Assembly (NCBI RefSeq): GCF_000243075.1
Contig: NC_016745.1
Span: 2,621,001 to 2,685,000, forward strand
Source: Oceanimonas sp. GK1
GTDB lineage: Bacteria; Pseudomonadota; Gammaproteobacteria; Enterobacterales; Aeromonadaceae
Length of the DNA: 64,000 nucleotides
Reading direction: 5' to 3'
The notes under the pieces are model-generated. The model saw only the letters and a list, made by a program, of their open reading frames with translations, did no database searches and was not told the origin of the DNA. Both the position numbers and the translations under genes were made by a program. Of the stretch, positions 45,107 to 56,487 are shown in pieces (position 1 is the stretch's first letter; each line of letters opens with the position of its first letter).

Positions 45107-46846
45107 TCAGCCACGCAGGCGCTCGGTGTGAGCCCAGTTCACGCTCAGGCAATCGGGGTTGAGTGCCACGCCGTATTCCAGCTCGGCCGCCTCCCGCGAC
45201 ACCAGGCCGTTGCGCACGTCTTCCAGCACCGCCCTGGGATCCCGCTCAAAGGCCGGGCCATAACCGCCGCCGCCGGGGTTGATGTTGGTGATCCGCTCGC
45301 CGGGCTTGATGGTGAGCATGGTGTTGTGTTTATGCACCTGCTCGCCGTCGGGCCGGGTCACCACCAGCTTGCCGAGCTTGGGCTCCAGCAACCGGTTCTC
45401 GGCGCCCGCCGCGCCCATGGTGGGAATTTGCCGGCCTTCACCAAAGGCGATCACCTGCATTTCGTGCTCCCTGGGCTCCACTTCCCAGGCAGTGCCCGAG
45501 CCGCCCCGGTACTTGCCGGCACCGCCGCTGTCGGGCACCAGGCCATAGCGGTGGATGATGATGGGGTAGGAGTACTCCAGCAGTTCGATGTCGCCGGAGC
45601 TGAGCGCACCGAAGCAACACAGGGGCCCCACCGCGTGCCAGCCGTCCATCACCTGGGTGGCGCCGGCGCCGGAGATGATGGAAGCCAGCACCATGGTCAC
45701 GTACTGCTCGCCGCTGCGCGGGTCGATGCCGGCGATGTTGATGCCGCTGGCGTGGCCCCAGGAGGCGGTCACCCGCTCGGGCGCGGCCTGCTCCAGGGCC
45801 ATGCGCACCGCGTCGGTCAGGGTTTCCATCGGGGTGGTGGTGCAGTTCACGTGGGGCGCCGGCTCCACCGCGTTGCACAGGGTTCCTTTGGGTCCCAGAT
45901 CCACGGTCACGCAGCGGTACAGGCCCTCGTTGTAGGGCGGCGGCAGCTGGGCGAACATCATCAGCCCCAGGTAGACGCCGGAGAGCGAGTTGCCCTCGTA
46001 GGAGTTGATGAAATAGGGGATCTGGGGCGGACTCTGCACCTCGATGTGCAGCCGGTCGCCGCTCACCGTGATGGTGCTGGTGATCGCCATTTCGCCAAAG
46101 CCGTGGCCGGCGTCTTCCAGCACGGCGCAGCCCTGGTACACGCCGTCCGGCACCGCGCGGATCAGGGCGCGCATCTGGCGGTCGGCCATGTCTTTCAGCT
46201 CGGCAATGCAGGCCTGCACCGTTTTCACGCCGTACTTGTCGAGCAGCGCCAGCAGGTTGCGCTCTCCCACCCGGCAGGCGCCGAACTGGGCGTTGATGTC
46301 CCCTTCCTGATCCCGGCGGGCACGCATGTTGGTGAGCAGCAGGTTGATCACGTCGTCCCGGCGCTTGCCCTTCTCCCACAGCTTCACCGGCGGAATACGC
46401 AGGCCCTCGGCGTAAATTTCCTTGGCATCCGGGTTGTAGCCCGCGGGCACCGGGCCGCCGATGTCGGTGAGGTGGCCCTTGCATACCGTCCAGAATACCA
46501 GCTCGCCCCGGTAGAACACCGGCTTGTACATGCAGCAGTCGAGGATGTGGCTGCCCTTGTAGGCCGGGTCGTTATGATAGATGACGTCCCCTTCGTGGAT
46601 GTCGTCGCCAAAGTGCTCGGCCACCGCCTTCATGGCCGGGATCAGCGAGCCCAGGTGGATGGGAATATCCTGGCCCTGGAGGATCATCTCGGGGAAATGG
46701 TCGAACAGGGCGTTGCTGTAATCGTGGGCCAGGTTGAACACGCTGGAGCGGCCGGTCTTTTCCAGGGTGAGGGTCATTTCCCGCTGGGTGGTTTCGAGCG
46801 CTCCGCGCACCACCGCCAGGGTGATTGGGTCTACATGTGTGGCCAT
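45107..46846 (-). CDS. hyuB: hydantoinase B/oxoprolinase family protein, subunit B
   Basis: A 579-aa cytoplasmic partner of subunit A. Family sequence: RSSVFNLAHDYSNALFDHFPEMILQGQDIPIHLGSL near residue 33, then GDVIYHNDPAYKGSHILD with likely metal ligands, and GGAGKYRGGSGTAWEVEPRE near residue 440. A GGAAGG site precedes the ATG. It is the first gene of hyuB-hyuA and sits downstream of the direct-repeat operator at 46951-46983. Confidence 0.92.
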   Translation of the reverse strand: MATHVDPITLAVVRGALETTQREMTLTLEKTGRSSVFNLAHDYSNALFDHFPEMILQGQDIPIHLGSLIPAMKAVAEHFGDDIHEGDVIYHNDPAYKGSHILDCCMYKPVFYRGELVFWTVCKGHLTDIGGPVPAGYNPDAKEIYAEGLRIPPVKLWEKGKRRDDVINLLLTNMRARRDQEGDINAQFGACRVGERNLLALLDKYGVKTVQACIAELKDMADRQMRALIRAVPDGVYQGCAVLEDAGHGFGEMAITSTITVSGDRLHIEVQSPPQIPYFINSYEGNSLSGVYLGLMMFAQLPPPYNEGLYRCVTVDLGPKGTLCNAVEPAPHVNCTTTPMETLTDAVRMALEQAAPERVTASWGHASGINIAGIDPRSGEQYVTMVLASIISGAGATQVMDGWHAVGPLCCFGALSSGDIELLEYSYPIIIHRYGLVPDSGGAGKYRGGSGTAWEVEPREHEMQVIAFGEGRQIPTMGAAGAENRLLEPKLGKLVVTRPDGEQVHKHNTMLTIKPGERITNINPGGGGYGPAFERDPRAVLEDVRNGLVSREAAELEYGVALNPDCLSVNWAHTERLRG

Positions 46847-46916
46847 CGTCTACCTTCCGTTTTATGACTGGCTGAACAGGGTCGTTAACAAGCGGTTACA
46901 ACTCGTTTACAGCGCC

Positions 46917-46983
46917 AGTATAAAAGTGACAATCACCGCCCGAATTGATGCTGGGCGCACCGGCTTTTGACCCTGGGCGCACC
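46917..46983 (-). promoter_or_regulatory. AraC-type operator and promoter upstream of hyuB
   Basis: Two copies of CTGGGCGCACC (46951-46961 and 46973-46983) are 22 bases apart, two helical turns. On the minus strand a TATACT -10 (46922-46917) lies so that the expected but weak -35 (46945-46940) is next to the inner repeat. This is the class II activator layout of AraC regulators. Confidence 0.6.
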
Positions 46984-47095
46984 CGCTGCTGAGGCGGCAA
47001 CAGATGGCTGACAGTGTTATTTCAGCGACTCACGGAAGGTTCTGATGATGGGCACTTGGGACCACGTGCAGGCGGGTAGGCCTGGGGCCGGCGAA

Positions 47096-48115
47096 TCAGG
47101 CTCGCCGAGGGCTCGGCAGCCATTGCAGCAAACTGCCGCCCACAAAGCCGCACAGGCTGCCGAGGGCAATGTCGAGCATGCGGGTCAGCACCAGCTCATC
47201 GGGGCTCAGCGCACCGCCCTGCATCATGCTGGCAAACAGCACGGTCAAGGGAGTAATGAAGATCACCGCCAGGCCATAATTGCGCACCACCAAGGTTTCA
47301 ATGATAAAGGTCAGCACAATCACCAAGAGAGCCAGCCACCAGGGGCCGGGCTCCAGACTGAACAGCAACCAGGCCAGCATCAGGCCCACGGCGGTCCCCA
47401 GAATGCGGTGCAGCTTGCGTTGCAACAACACGGATACGCTGTTGCCCTGCATGATGGCGGCGCAGGAAATGGGCACCCAGTAGGGATTATGCAGACCGAG
47501 GGCCAGCGCCAGCAGCAGTGAGCCCCCTACCACGGCACCAATCAGCGCCGACTCCAGCCACAACGCCGACAATGCCCGGTCCGGCTGGGCCGGCCGGGTC
47601 AGCTCGCTGTGTTTTACCGGCACCAGCAGGCTGTAACCAAAGGCCAGCAGACAGGCGCTCATGGCGCCCATCATCAGCAGGCCGGTCTGGGCGGGGATCT
47701 CGCTCAGCTCAAAGGGCACCGTGCTGGCCATGGCGGCAATCATCACGAAGAAAAAACGCCCCGGCGGCAGCACCGCGTAATAACGGCAGATCAGATTGAC
47801 CAGCATGGTGATCAGCGCCAGCATGGCGGCACTGCCCCAGAGGTGACCGCCGGTCAGGGCCGCCAGGGTAAAACAGAGGGCAAAACCAAAGGCACACACT
47901 GCCAGCGTCACCATCCGGTCGGCCATGGATGCCAGCGGCATGTAAAGCAGCACCATGCCGCCGAGGGCCCCCAGCAGCCCCTGCTCCACCTGCCCCAAGG
48001 CCGCGCCCAGCAGCAGGGGCACGCCACTGCCCAGCCCCGCCAGCAGGGGAAAATGCCAGGGCCTGGGGCTGGGAGCCAGCCGCAACATGCCCGTCAACAA
48101 ACCATTATCAGCCAT
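47096..48115 (-). CDS. FUSC-family inner-membrane protein
   Basis: A 339-aa protein with about 10 helices in two halves, as in the FUSC family (aromatic acid exporter AaeB-like and YhfK-like). The conserved second half shows YWVPISCAAIMQGNSVSVLLQRKLHRILGTAVGLMLAW and VRNYGLAVIFITPLTVLFAS. It may export aromatic acids or amphipathic compounds. The upstream NRDE gene overlaps it by 8 bases. Confidence 0.85.
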   Translation of the reverse strand: MADNGLLTGMLRLAPSPRPWHFPLLAGLGSGVPLLLGAALGQVEQGLLGALGGMVLLYMPLASMADRMVTLAVCAFGFALCFTLAALTGGHLWGSAAMLALITMLVNLICRYYAVLPPGRFFFVMIAAMASTVPFELSEIPAQTGLLMMGAMSACLLAFGYSLLVPVKHSELTRPAQPDRALSALWLESALIGAVVGGSLLLALALGLHNPYWVPISCAAIMQGNSVSVLLQRKLHRILGTAVGLMLAWLLFSLEPGPWWLALLVIVLTFIIETLVVRNYGLAVIFITPLTVLFASMMQGGALSPDELVLTRMLDIALGSLCGFVGGSLLQWLPSPRRA

Positions 48116-48884
48116 TGATCACCCTTGCCGTTGCCAGCCGCCATGCGGCCTGGCGGTGGTACAGAAGACGACCGTGGGGCCCCCGGCCCTGCTCCCGTAC
48201 CCGCACCCGGTCATTGTCCACATGCAGCACCGTCTGGGCCCGGGTGCCGTATTCATCACCGGTGATGAATACGGATGACAGCCGGCGCTCCAGCTCAAGG
48301 GGCACGCCGGTATCGGGCAGAAGATGATCAGGGGCCATGGTGCTGTCACTCAGCAATGCCAGGGCGGCGCCGTCGTCCGGGCCGTCAAGCCGGGCCAGGC
48401 CGCACTTGAGGCGCTCGGTCTTGGGCCAGGGGGTATTGAGCCCGGCATTGGAGAGCCCGTGCAGGCCGGCACTGAGGGGATGAGGCCCTGCTTCTGAGCG
48501 ATTGCCGCCATAATGCAGCTCGCCCGCCGGCAAATCCCCTACCAGCAGGTTGAAGCCGGCATAGGCTTGCCCCTCGGCCAGCACCTGCTGCAGATAGTCA
48601 CCGGGAGACTGACGACCGGCAAGAAAGCCGGTCACCAGCTCGCCCCGGCTGCGCCGTCCGGTTTGCGGCGCGCCCTGACGCACATTGGTCAGGGCCGCAA
48701 AGCGCCCATTTTGGGTAATTCCCAGCCAGGTGCCACCGGCCTGCAGATCCCGTCCGGCCCAGATGTGGGGGTATTCCGGCCACCAATCGGCAGGGGCCGT
48801 GGGGCGGGCATAATATTCATCCCGGTTGGCGAGCACCCGCAGGCGCCCGGCGGCGGGCTGCCAGTCAAGGGCAATCAAACACAA
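48108..48884 (-). CDS. NRDE-family protein (TANGO2-like), TTG start
   Basis: A 258-aa cytoplasmic protein. Family sequence: CLIALDWQP at the start, LANRDEYYARPTAPADWW (the NRDE motif) near residue 20, then GTWLGITQNGRFAALTNVR and the C-terminal SSVFITGDEYGTRAQTVL. Function is unknown; members resemble N-terminal-nucleophile hydrolases and start with Met-Cys. The TTG at 48884 gives exactly MCLIALDW and has GAGGA eight bases before it. The GTG five codons upstream would hide the conserved Cys2. Confidence 0.85.
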   Translation of the reverse strand: MCLIALDWQPAAGRLRVLANRDEYYARPTAPADWWPEYPHIWAGRDLQAGGTWLGITQNGRFAALTNVRQGAPQTGRRSRGELVTGFLAGRQSPGDYLQQVLAEGQAYAGFNLLVGDLPAGELHYGGNRSEAGPHPLSAGLHGLSNAGLNTPWPKTERLKCGLARLDGPDDGAALALLSDSTMAPDHLLPDTGVPLELERRLSSVFITGDEYGTRAQTVLHVDNDRVRVREQGRGPHGRLLYHRQAAWRLATARVING

Positions 48885-48948
48885 AAGCGCATTCCTCACT
48901 CAGGCTCATGACTCACACTTTACTCCGCCGACACCGGGAGCTCCAGCC

Positions 48949-49788
48949 TCAGGGAGTCTCATCGCGCACCCGCCAGAAGCTGGCGAAGCGCGGCAGTCCG
49001 GTGGCGGTTTCGCCCCGGTAGCGGTAGGTCACCAGGGTGCCCGGCGCCGGTGGATGGCGGCGCTGTTCATCACTGAAGCCGGTGCCCAGCTTGAAGCGAC
49101 GGCCGTCGACCGTTTCTACCAGCAGGGCTCCCATCATGCCCTCAAGCCTGCCCTGCCCCGGCAGTTGCGCCAGCACCCTGGCCTCGGCGTCCTGGAAGCG
49201 TTTGAGCTTGAGCAAGTCCTGATTACGTTCCGGCACATAGCGGCTCTGCCGGTGGCGCAGCATCAGTCCCTCACCGCCCTCGCTTTCCACTTCATCCAGC
49301 CGTGCCGCCAGGGCGGCGGCATCGGCCAGGGCGTGATGCTGCACCCGTTGCAGGTAGGGGGTGGTGAGGGTGCCGGCCAGACGCTCCAGTGCCGCTACCC
49401 GGGCCGCAAACGGCAGTTCGCTGGCGGGCAGGTCAAACACCATAAAGCGAATTTCGCGCCACTCGTCTTCCACCGGCTCAAAACGGCGTACCGCCGCCGA
49501 CAGCTCGGCAAAACGTCCCCGGCCCAGCCACAGCTCGCCGTCCAGCGGGGTGGCGGGAAAACCGGCCACAAACCAGTCGGGTGCCGAAAAGGCATGCCCC
49601 CCTCTCGACACCAGTTGCCGGCCGTTCCAGTACGCTCGAACACCGTCGAGTTTTTCGCTCACCAGGTAGTCGGCCGGGTTGTGATGAGGGGCATAATCGG
49701 CCGCCAGTTGCAGCGGCGGCGCTTCGGCGTCGGCAGGCGCCGGCACGCCCAGCCATAACAGCGGTAATACCAACGGAAGGGGTTTCAT
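48949..49788 (-). CDS. periplasmic ATP-dependent DNA ligase (Lig E)
   Basis: A 279-aa minimal DNA ligase with a signal peptide (PLPLVLPLLWLGVPAPADAEA). The nucleotidyltransferase motif I is SEKLDGVRAYW (Lys46 region). Other motifs are LDGELWLGRG, FMVFDLPASEL, and GEGLMLRHRQSRYVPERNQDLLKLK (motifs IV-V). An OB domain with GALLVETVDGRRFKLGTGF follows. The lack of extra domains and the leader match Lig E enzymes of proteobacteria, thought to act on DNA in the periplasm during uptake. AAGGAG precedes the ATG. Confidence 0.93.
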   Translation of the reverse strand: MKPLPLVLPLLWLGVPAPADAEAPPLQLAADYAPHHNPADYLVSEKLDGVRAYWNGRQLVSRGGHAFSAPDWFVAGFPATPLDGELWLGRGRFAELSAAVRRFEPVEDEWREIRFMVFDLPASELPFAARVAALERLAGTLTTPYLQRVQHHALADAAALAARLDEVESEGGEGLMLRHRQSRYVPERNQDLLKLKRFQDAEARVLAQLPGQGRLEGMMGALLVETVDGRRFKLGTGFSDEQRRHPPAPGTLVTYRYRGETATGLPRFASFWRVRDETP

Positions 49789-49844
49789 CGCGTGCTCCTT
49801 GTTGTTTTTGCGGCAAAGTTTAGCCGCTGTACAACAAACAGCCG

Positions 49845-51053
49845 TTATTTATGCTGATCGGGGACCACATTCACGGCCCGGGCCGCTCCCCAGCCACAGC
49901 CCAGCTGCAACAGCTGCAGGGCCATCATCAAGAGTAGTGCTCCCTGCCAGGCGCCTTCCACATCGCGCATCACTCCCAGCGCCGCCGGACCGGCCGCCGC
50001 CAGCAGGTAGCCGATGCTCTGGGCCATGGCCGACAGTGCCGTGGCCTGGGCGGTGTTGGCGGCCCGCAGCACAAAAAACGACAGCGCCAGGCTGAGGGCA
50101 CCGCCACAGCCCACCCCAATCAGCGACGCCCACAGCAGTGGCGCGGCGGCCGGTTGCCACCAGAGGCCGGTTATGCCCAGAAAAGAGGCAAGAAAAATAC
50201 CCAGCACCAGGGGGCGCTGATTCGCCATGCGCGCCGCCAGTATGGGCACCAGAAAATTAAACGGAATGCTCACCAGGTTGATCAGGGCGGTGGCGGTACC
50301 GGCCTCATGGGCATCCAGGCCGCTTTCCAGCAGGATTTTGGGCAGCCAGGTGGCCATGGAGTAAAAGTAAAACGACTGCAGCCCCATATAGAAGGTAATG
50401 GCCCAGGCCAGCTTGTCACGCCACAGGCTTATCTTGATCGGGTTGGCCGGGCGCCCCACGCCTTTCACCCTGAGCATGGGCAGCCAGCACAGCACACACA
50501 ACAACGGCAACACCGCCCACAGGGCCACCGGATAATGCCAGCTTCCAAAGTGCTCCAGCAGCGGCACCGCCAGATACACCCCCAGCCCGGCGCCGGTGCT
50601 CAGGGTCACCGAGTAAAGCCCGGTCATCAGCCCCACCTTGCGCGGAAAAAACGCCTTGACCAGACCCGGGATAAGGACATTAAGCAGGGCGATGGCGGCA
50701 CCCAGCAGCAGGGTACCCGCCAGCACCACCCCATAGTCATCGGCCAGCCGCAACACGACGCCCAGGCTGATGATCAACAAGCCGCCGATGGCCAGCACCT
50801 GGGGGGACCAACGTCTGGAAAGCGCCGGCACACAGAGGGAAATGATCCCGAAACACAGCAACGGCAGTGTGGTCAGCAGGCTGAAGGCGCTGGCGCTGAT
50901 GGCCAGGCTGGCGCGAATTTGCTCAACCAGGGGCCCCACCACCACAATGCCGCCGCGCAGGTTGGCGGCGGCCAGCAGCAGGGCGAACACCGCCAGCATG
51001 GCGACCAGAGGGCGGCCGTAAAAGGGATCATCACTGACGGAGGACGTGCTCAT
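49845..51053 (-). CDS. MFS transporter, CynX/NimT type
   Basis: A 402-aa inner-membrane transporter with 12 helices. The CynX-like start ANLRGGIVVVGPLVEQIRASLAISASAFSLLTTLPLLCFG and FFPRKVGLMTGLYSVTLSTGAGLG support this MFS subgroup (cyanate or nitroimidazole-type exporters or importers). The substrate is unknown. It is divergent from mobA. Confidence 0.9.
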   Translation of the reverse strand: MSTSSVSDDPFYGRPLVAMLAVFALLLAAANLRGGIVVVGPLVEQIRASLAISASAFSLLTTLPLLCFGIISLCVPALSRRWSPQVLAIGGLLIISLGVVLRLADDYGVVLAGTLLLGAAIALLNVLIPGLVKAFFPRKVGLMTGLYSVTLSTGAGLGVYLAVPLLEHFGSWHYPVALWAVLPLLCVLCWLPMLRVKGVGRPANPIKISLWRDKLAWAITFYMGLQSFYFYSMATWLPKILLESGLDAHEAGTATALINLVSIPFNFLVPILAARMANQRPLVLGIFLASFLGITGLWWQPAAAPLLWASLIGVGCGGALSLALSFFVLRAANTAQATALSAMAQSIGYLLAAAGPAALGVMRDVEGAWQGALLLMMALQLLQLGCGWGAARAVNVVPDQHK

Positions 51054-51217
51054 GGTGGTTATACCTTGTGGTGTAGGACGGCGTAAAACCTGTCATGGTA
51101 GGAGCGAAGTGCGTTCGGCTCAAGCCATTAAATCACCGGAATGTGTGACCGAAGCACTCACATCCCGGTACATAACAGGTTAAAATTCTTGGGAAAATCA
51201 TTAAAACGGAAGGGATT

Positions 51218-51808
51218 ATGCTGGATCCGAAAGACATTACCGCGGTGATCCTGGCCGGCGGCCGGGGGCGGCGCATGCAGGGCGCCGACAAGGGCCTGCT
51301 GCCCCTGTGGGGCCGGCCTCTGGTCAGCCATGTTCTGGAGCGGCTGGCGCCCCAGGTGGGCCAGGTGCTGATCAATGCCAACCGCAACCTGGAACATTAC
51401 CGGGAATTGGCCAGGGTGATCCCCGACGACGGTTACCAGTTTGCCGGCCCCCTGGCCGGGTTTGAGGCCGGACTCAGCCACGCCCCCAGCGAGTGGGTCC
51501 TGTTCGTGCCCTGCGACAGCCCGCTGGTGCCCGCCGATCTGGCCGCCCGGCTGTGCGCCGCCGTGCACCGCCACGATCAGATAGCGGTGGTGGACGACGG
51601 CACCCAGCTGCACGCCGCCACGGCACTGATTCACCAGTCCTTGCTGCCTTCCCTGTGCAACTATCTGGACGGCGGCGATCGCAAGCTGCAGTTGTGGTAT
51701 GAGCGCCACCAGCTGGTGCCGGTGGACTTCAGCGACCAGGCCGACGCCTTTTACAACCTCAATACCCCCGAAGCCCTGGTCGCGCTGGAACAGCGGCGTA
51801 AGACGTAA
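51218..51808 (+). CDS. mobA: molybdenum cofactor guanylyltransferase
   Basis: A 196-aa nucleotidyltransferase that attaches GMP to molybdopterin, giving the dinucleotide form used by DMSO-reductase-type enzymes. The signature is VILAGGRGRRMQGADKGLLPLWG near residues 10-32, then GPLAGFEAGL and FVPCDSPLVP. It is single here; no mobB follows. Confidence 0.95.
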   Translation: MLDPKDITAVILAGGRGRRMQGADKGLLPLWGRPLVSHVLERLAPQVGQVLINANRNLEHYRELARVIPDDGYQFAGPLAGFEAGLSHAPSEWVLFVPCDSPLVPADLAARLCAAVHRHDQIAVVDDGTQLHAATALIHQSLLPSLCNYLDGGDRKLQLWYERHQLVPVDFSDQADAFYNLNTPEALVALEQRRKT

Positions 51809-51845
51809 AAAAGGGGCGTCATTGTTTACATGATGCCGCCCTTTT
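51808..51845. terminator. imperfect bidirectional terminator between mobA and nitroreductase gene
   Basis: An AAAAGGGGCG...CCGCCCTTTT stem with small mismatches has A- and T-runs on either side. It lies between two convergent genes. Confidence 0.55.
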
Positions 51846-51846
51846 A

Positions 51847-52401
51847 TTAACGGCCGAAATAGCGCACGAACTGGGCCGGGTCCCGCTCGGGCAGCTTGCG
51901 TACCGCCACTTCCGGCGTGCCCAGATACAGAAAGCCGACAATCTGATCCTGCTCTGCCAGTCCCAGTGCATCATGCACTCCCCGGTCAAAGGCGAACCAG
52001 CCGGTACGCCAGATGCCGTTAAAGCCCATGCTCTGGGCCGCCATCTGCATGGCCATCAGGGCGCAACCGGCGGACAGCTCCTGCTCCAGACGGGGCACCT
52101 TGTCATGCTCCTTGATCTTGGCCACCACGGTGATCACCATGGGGGCGCGCAGGGGCGCATTGCGGGCCTTGTCGATGGCGTCTGCGCTCTCTCCCTTCGC
52201 CTCGGCCGCCGCCGCCAGCACCTCGCCCAGGGCCCGGCGCTGCTCGCCTTCAAACACAATAAATTCCCAGGGAGTGAGTGCGGCGTGATCCGGCGCGCGC
52301 AGGGCCGCGCGGAACAGGGTGTTGAGTTGCTCACCGGCAGGCGCCGGCGCCACCAGCCGGGGGTTGGAGTGGCGGTTCAGTAACAGTTCCAGTGCATCCA
52401 T
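51847..52401 (-). CDS. NAD(P)H nitroreductase (YdjA-like)
   Basis: A 184-aa FMN-dependent nitroreductase-fold protein. Motifs: RHSNPRLVAPAP, RAPDHAALTPWEFIVFEGE (FMN contacts), RAPMVITVVAK, then MGFNGIWRTGWFAFD and IVGFLYLGTP. It reduces nitro compounds or quinones. AGGAG lies seven bases before the ATG at 52401; an in-frame ATG 18 codons upstream is not supported. It is 61 bases downstream of the fadH stop on the opposite side of a shared minus-strand stretch and may be read with it. Confidence 0.92.
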   Translation of the reverse strand: MDALELLLNRHSNPRLVAPAPAGEQLNTLFRAALRAPDHAALTPWEFIVFEGEQRRALGEVLAAAAEAKGESADAIDKARNAPLRAPMVITVVAKIKEHDKVPRLEQELSAGCALMAMQMAAQSMGFNGIWRTGWFAFDRGVHDALGLAEQDQIVGFLYLGTPEVAVRKLPERDPAQFVRYFGR

Positions 52402-52462
52402 TTTTTTACTCCTGTTTTGAGACCGCGCTACCTTAACAGCCCGCGCTTCGGGCATAAAGCCT

Positions 52463-54502
<2,040 letters not shown>

Positions 54503-54651
54503 TCAGGCTAGTGGATGGCCTGCTTTTTTTCAAACAGGCGTTTTATTCGCATTTTTCGTGAAGCGCTCACAGTTAGCGGGGCCATCCATGGCAATGTGAA
54601 CAGCGCCACGCCATAATGGGCAAATTCGACCCTCTTTTTTAAGGCGTTGCT

Positions 54652-56487
54652 ATGTGGTCTGCCATCAAGTGGTTGTTTCGCACCCTGGGCCGGGTGCTGA
54701 GCGTACTTCGCACCGTACTCATCAATCTGTTTTTCCTGCTGGCCCTGCTGTCCGTGTTCATTATTTTTTTCAGCGAGAAGGAAGCGCCTACCCTGCCGGC
54801 CAGTGCCGCCCTGACCCTGGAAATCAACGGCGCGGTACTGGAGCAGGACGCTCAGGCCAGCCCGCGGCGACTGCTGAACAAGTGGCTGGCCGGTGACCAG
54901 GCACCACCCGCCCTGACCCTGGGGCAGATCAAGGAAGCCCTGAACCAGGCCCGCGTTGATGACCGCATCAAGGCGGTGGTACTCAGGCTGCAGAACATGA
55001 GTGAGTCCAGCCTGACCAAACTGGATGAAATCGGCGCGGCCCTGGAAAGCTTCAAAACCTCGGGTAAACCGGTGTATGCCATTGGCGATTACTACACTCA
55101 GGGCCAGTATTACCTGGCGGCCCACGCCGACGAGATCTGGCTGAACCCGGCCGGGGCCGTCACCATACAGGGCCTGGGCGTGTACCGGCTGCACTACAAG
55201 TCGGCCTTTGAACGCTTTGACATCACCCCCCATGTGTTCCGGGTCGGTACCTACAAGTCGTTCGTGGAGCCTTATCTGCGCGACGACATGTCCGATGAAA
55301 GCCGGGAAGACGCCCTGCGCTGGCTGGGCCAGCTGTGGCGCCACTACCAGGACAACGTCAGCACCCTGCGCAACATTCCCGCCGATCACATCAGCCCGGG
55401 CAAGGAGCTGCTGCTAAGCCGTTTTCGCGCCGTGGGCGGTGATCCGGCCCGCTATGCCCTGGAACAGGGGCTGGTCGACCAGCTCGCCACCCGCCACGAC
55501 ATGCTGCGCCACGTCGGCAAGCAGGTGGGCTGGGATCACAGCGCCGACAGCTATCAGAGCCTGGGCGTGAGCCGCTATCTGGCCCATCGTGCCGAGACCG
55601 GCAATACCGCCCCGGCGGTGGGACTGATCACCGCCAGTGGTGCCATCATGAGCGGCGAGCCGGCACCCAATACCATCAGCGACGAACAGCTCGGCAAGCT
55701 CATCGACCAGGCCCGCCGCGACCACGAGATCAACGCCCTGGTGCTGCGTATCGACAGCCCCGGCGGCAGCGCCTTCGCCGCCGAGCAGATCCGCGCCGCC
55801 CTGCTGCGCTTCAAGCAAAGCGGCAAGCCACTGGTGGTCTCCATGGGCAGCACCGCCGCCTCGGGAGGCTACTGGATTGCCGCCGATGCCGACAAAATCT
55901 ACGCCGCCCCCACCACCCTCACCGGCTCCATCGGCGTGTTTGGCCTGTTTCTCACCTTTGAAGATGCCCTGGAAAAACTCGGCCTCAATACCGACGGCGT
56001 GGGCACCACCGATTTTGTCGGTGCCGGCCTGACCACCGGCCTGCCGGAACACGCCCAGGAGCTGATCCAGCTCGGGGTTGAGCACACCTATGAGCGCTTC
56101 GTTACCCTGGTGGCCGAAGGCCGTGAGCTAGAGCCCAGACAAGTGGAAGCAGCCGCCCAGGGACACGTCTGGACCGGCACCGATGCCCAGGCCCTGGGAC
56201 TGGTGGACGAGCTGGGCTATCTGGATGACGCCCTGGCCGGGGCTGCCGAGCTGGCCGGACTGGCCGAGTACCGACTGAAACGGATACAACTGCCCCGCTC
56301 TCCCAAGGAATTACTGATGGACCAGCTGCTGACCTCCAATCTTGATGCCCGCGGGCTGATGGAAAGCGCCCTGCCCGAGGTGCTGCGCCCCGCCGGCGTG
56401 CAACTGGGTAACGAGCTGGATGCGCTGTCCCGTTTTAACGACGTTCGCGGCCAGTATGTGCTGTGCGTCGAATGCCAGGAGTTTTGA
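54652..56487 (+). CDS. sppA: signal peptide peptidase SppA, 67K type
   Basis: A 611-aa inner-membrane Ser/Lys protease that digests released signal peptides. One N-terminal membrane helix (INLFFLLALLSVFIIFF) anchors two tandem S49 domains. The catalytic Lys is in the first (RVGTYKSFVEPY near residue 203) and the Ser nucleophile in the second (MGSTAASGGYWIAADAD near residue 400). Length matches the E. coli-type long form. It is followed directly by ansA: the sppA stop abuts the ansA ATG. Confidence 0.95.
   Translation: MWSAIKWLFRTLGRVLSVLRTVLINLFFLLALLSVFIIFFSEKEAPTLPASAALTLEINGAVLEQDAQASPRRLLNKWLAGDQAPPALTLGQIKEALNQARVDDRIKAVVLRLQNMSESSLTKLDEIGAALESFKTSGKPVYAIGDYYTQGQYYLAAHADEIWLNPAGAVTIQGLGVYRLHYKSAFERFDITPHVFRVGTYKSFVEPYLRDDMSDESREDALRWLGQLWRHYQDNVSTLRNIPADHISPGKELLLSRFRAVGGDPARYALEQGLVDQLATRHDMLRHVGKQVGWDHSADSYQSLGVSRYLAHRAETGNTAPAVGLITASGAIMSGEPAPNTISDEQLGKLIDQARRDHEINALVLRIDSPGGSAFAAEQIRAALLRFKQSGKPLVVSMGSTAASGGYWIAADADKIYAAPTTLTGSIGVFGLFLTFEDALEKLGLNTDGVGTTDFVGAGLTTGLPEHAQELIQLGVEHTYERFVTLVAEGRELEPRQVEAAAQGHVWTGTDAQALGLVDELGYLDDALAGAAELAGLAEYRLKRIQLPRSPKELLMDQLLTSNLDARGLMESALPEVLRPAGVQLGNELDALSRFNDVRGQYVLCVECQEF

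Noticed and set aside
42992-46867. Very long open frame (1291 codons) on the plus strand opposite the hydantoinase genes
   Set aside because: It is antisense to hyuA and hyuB, has no domain or ribosome site, is rich in His and Gly as expected from high-GC codon bias, and the minus-strand frames encode clear family proteins.
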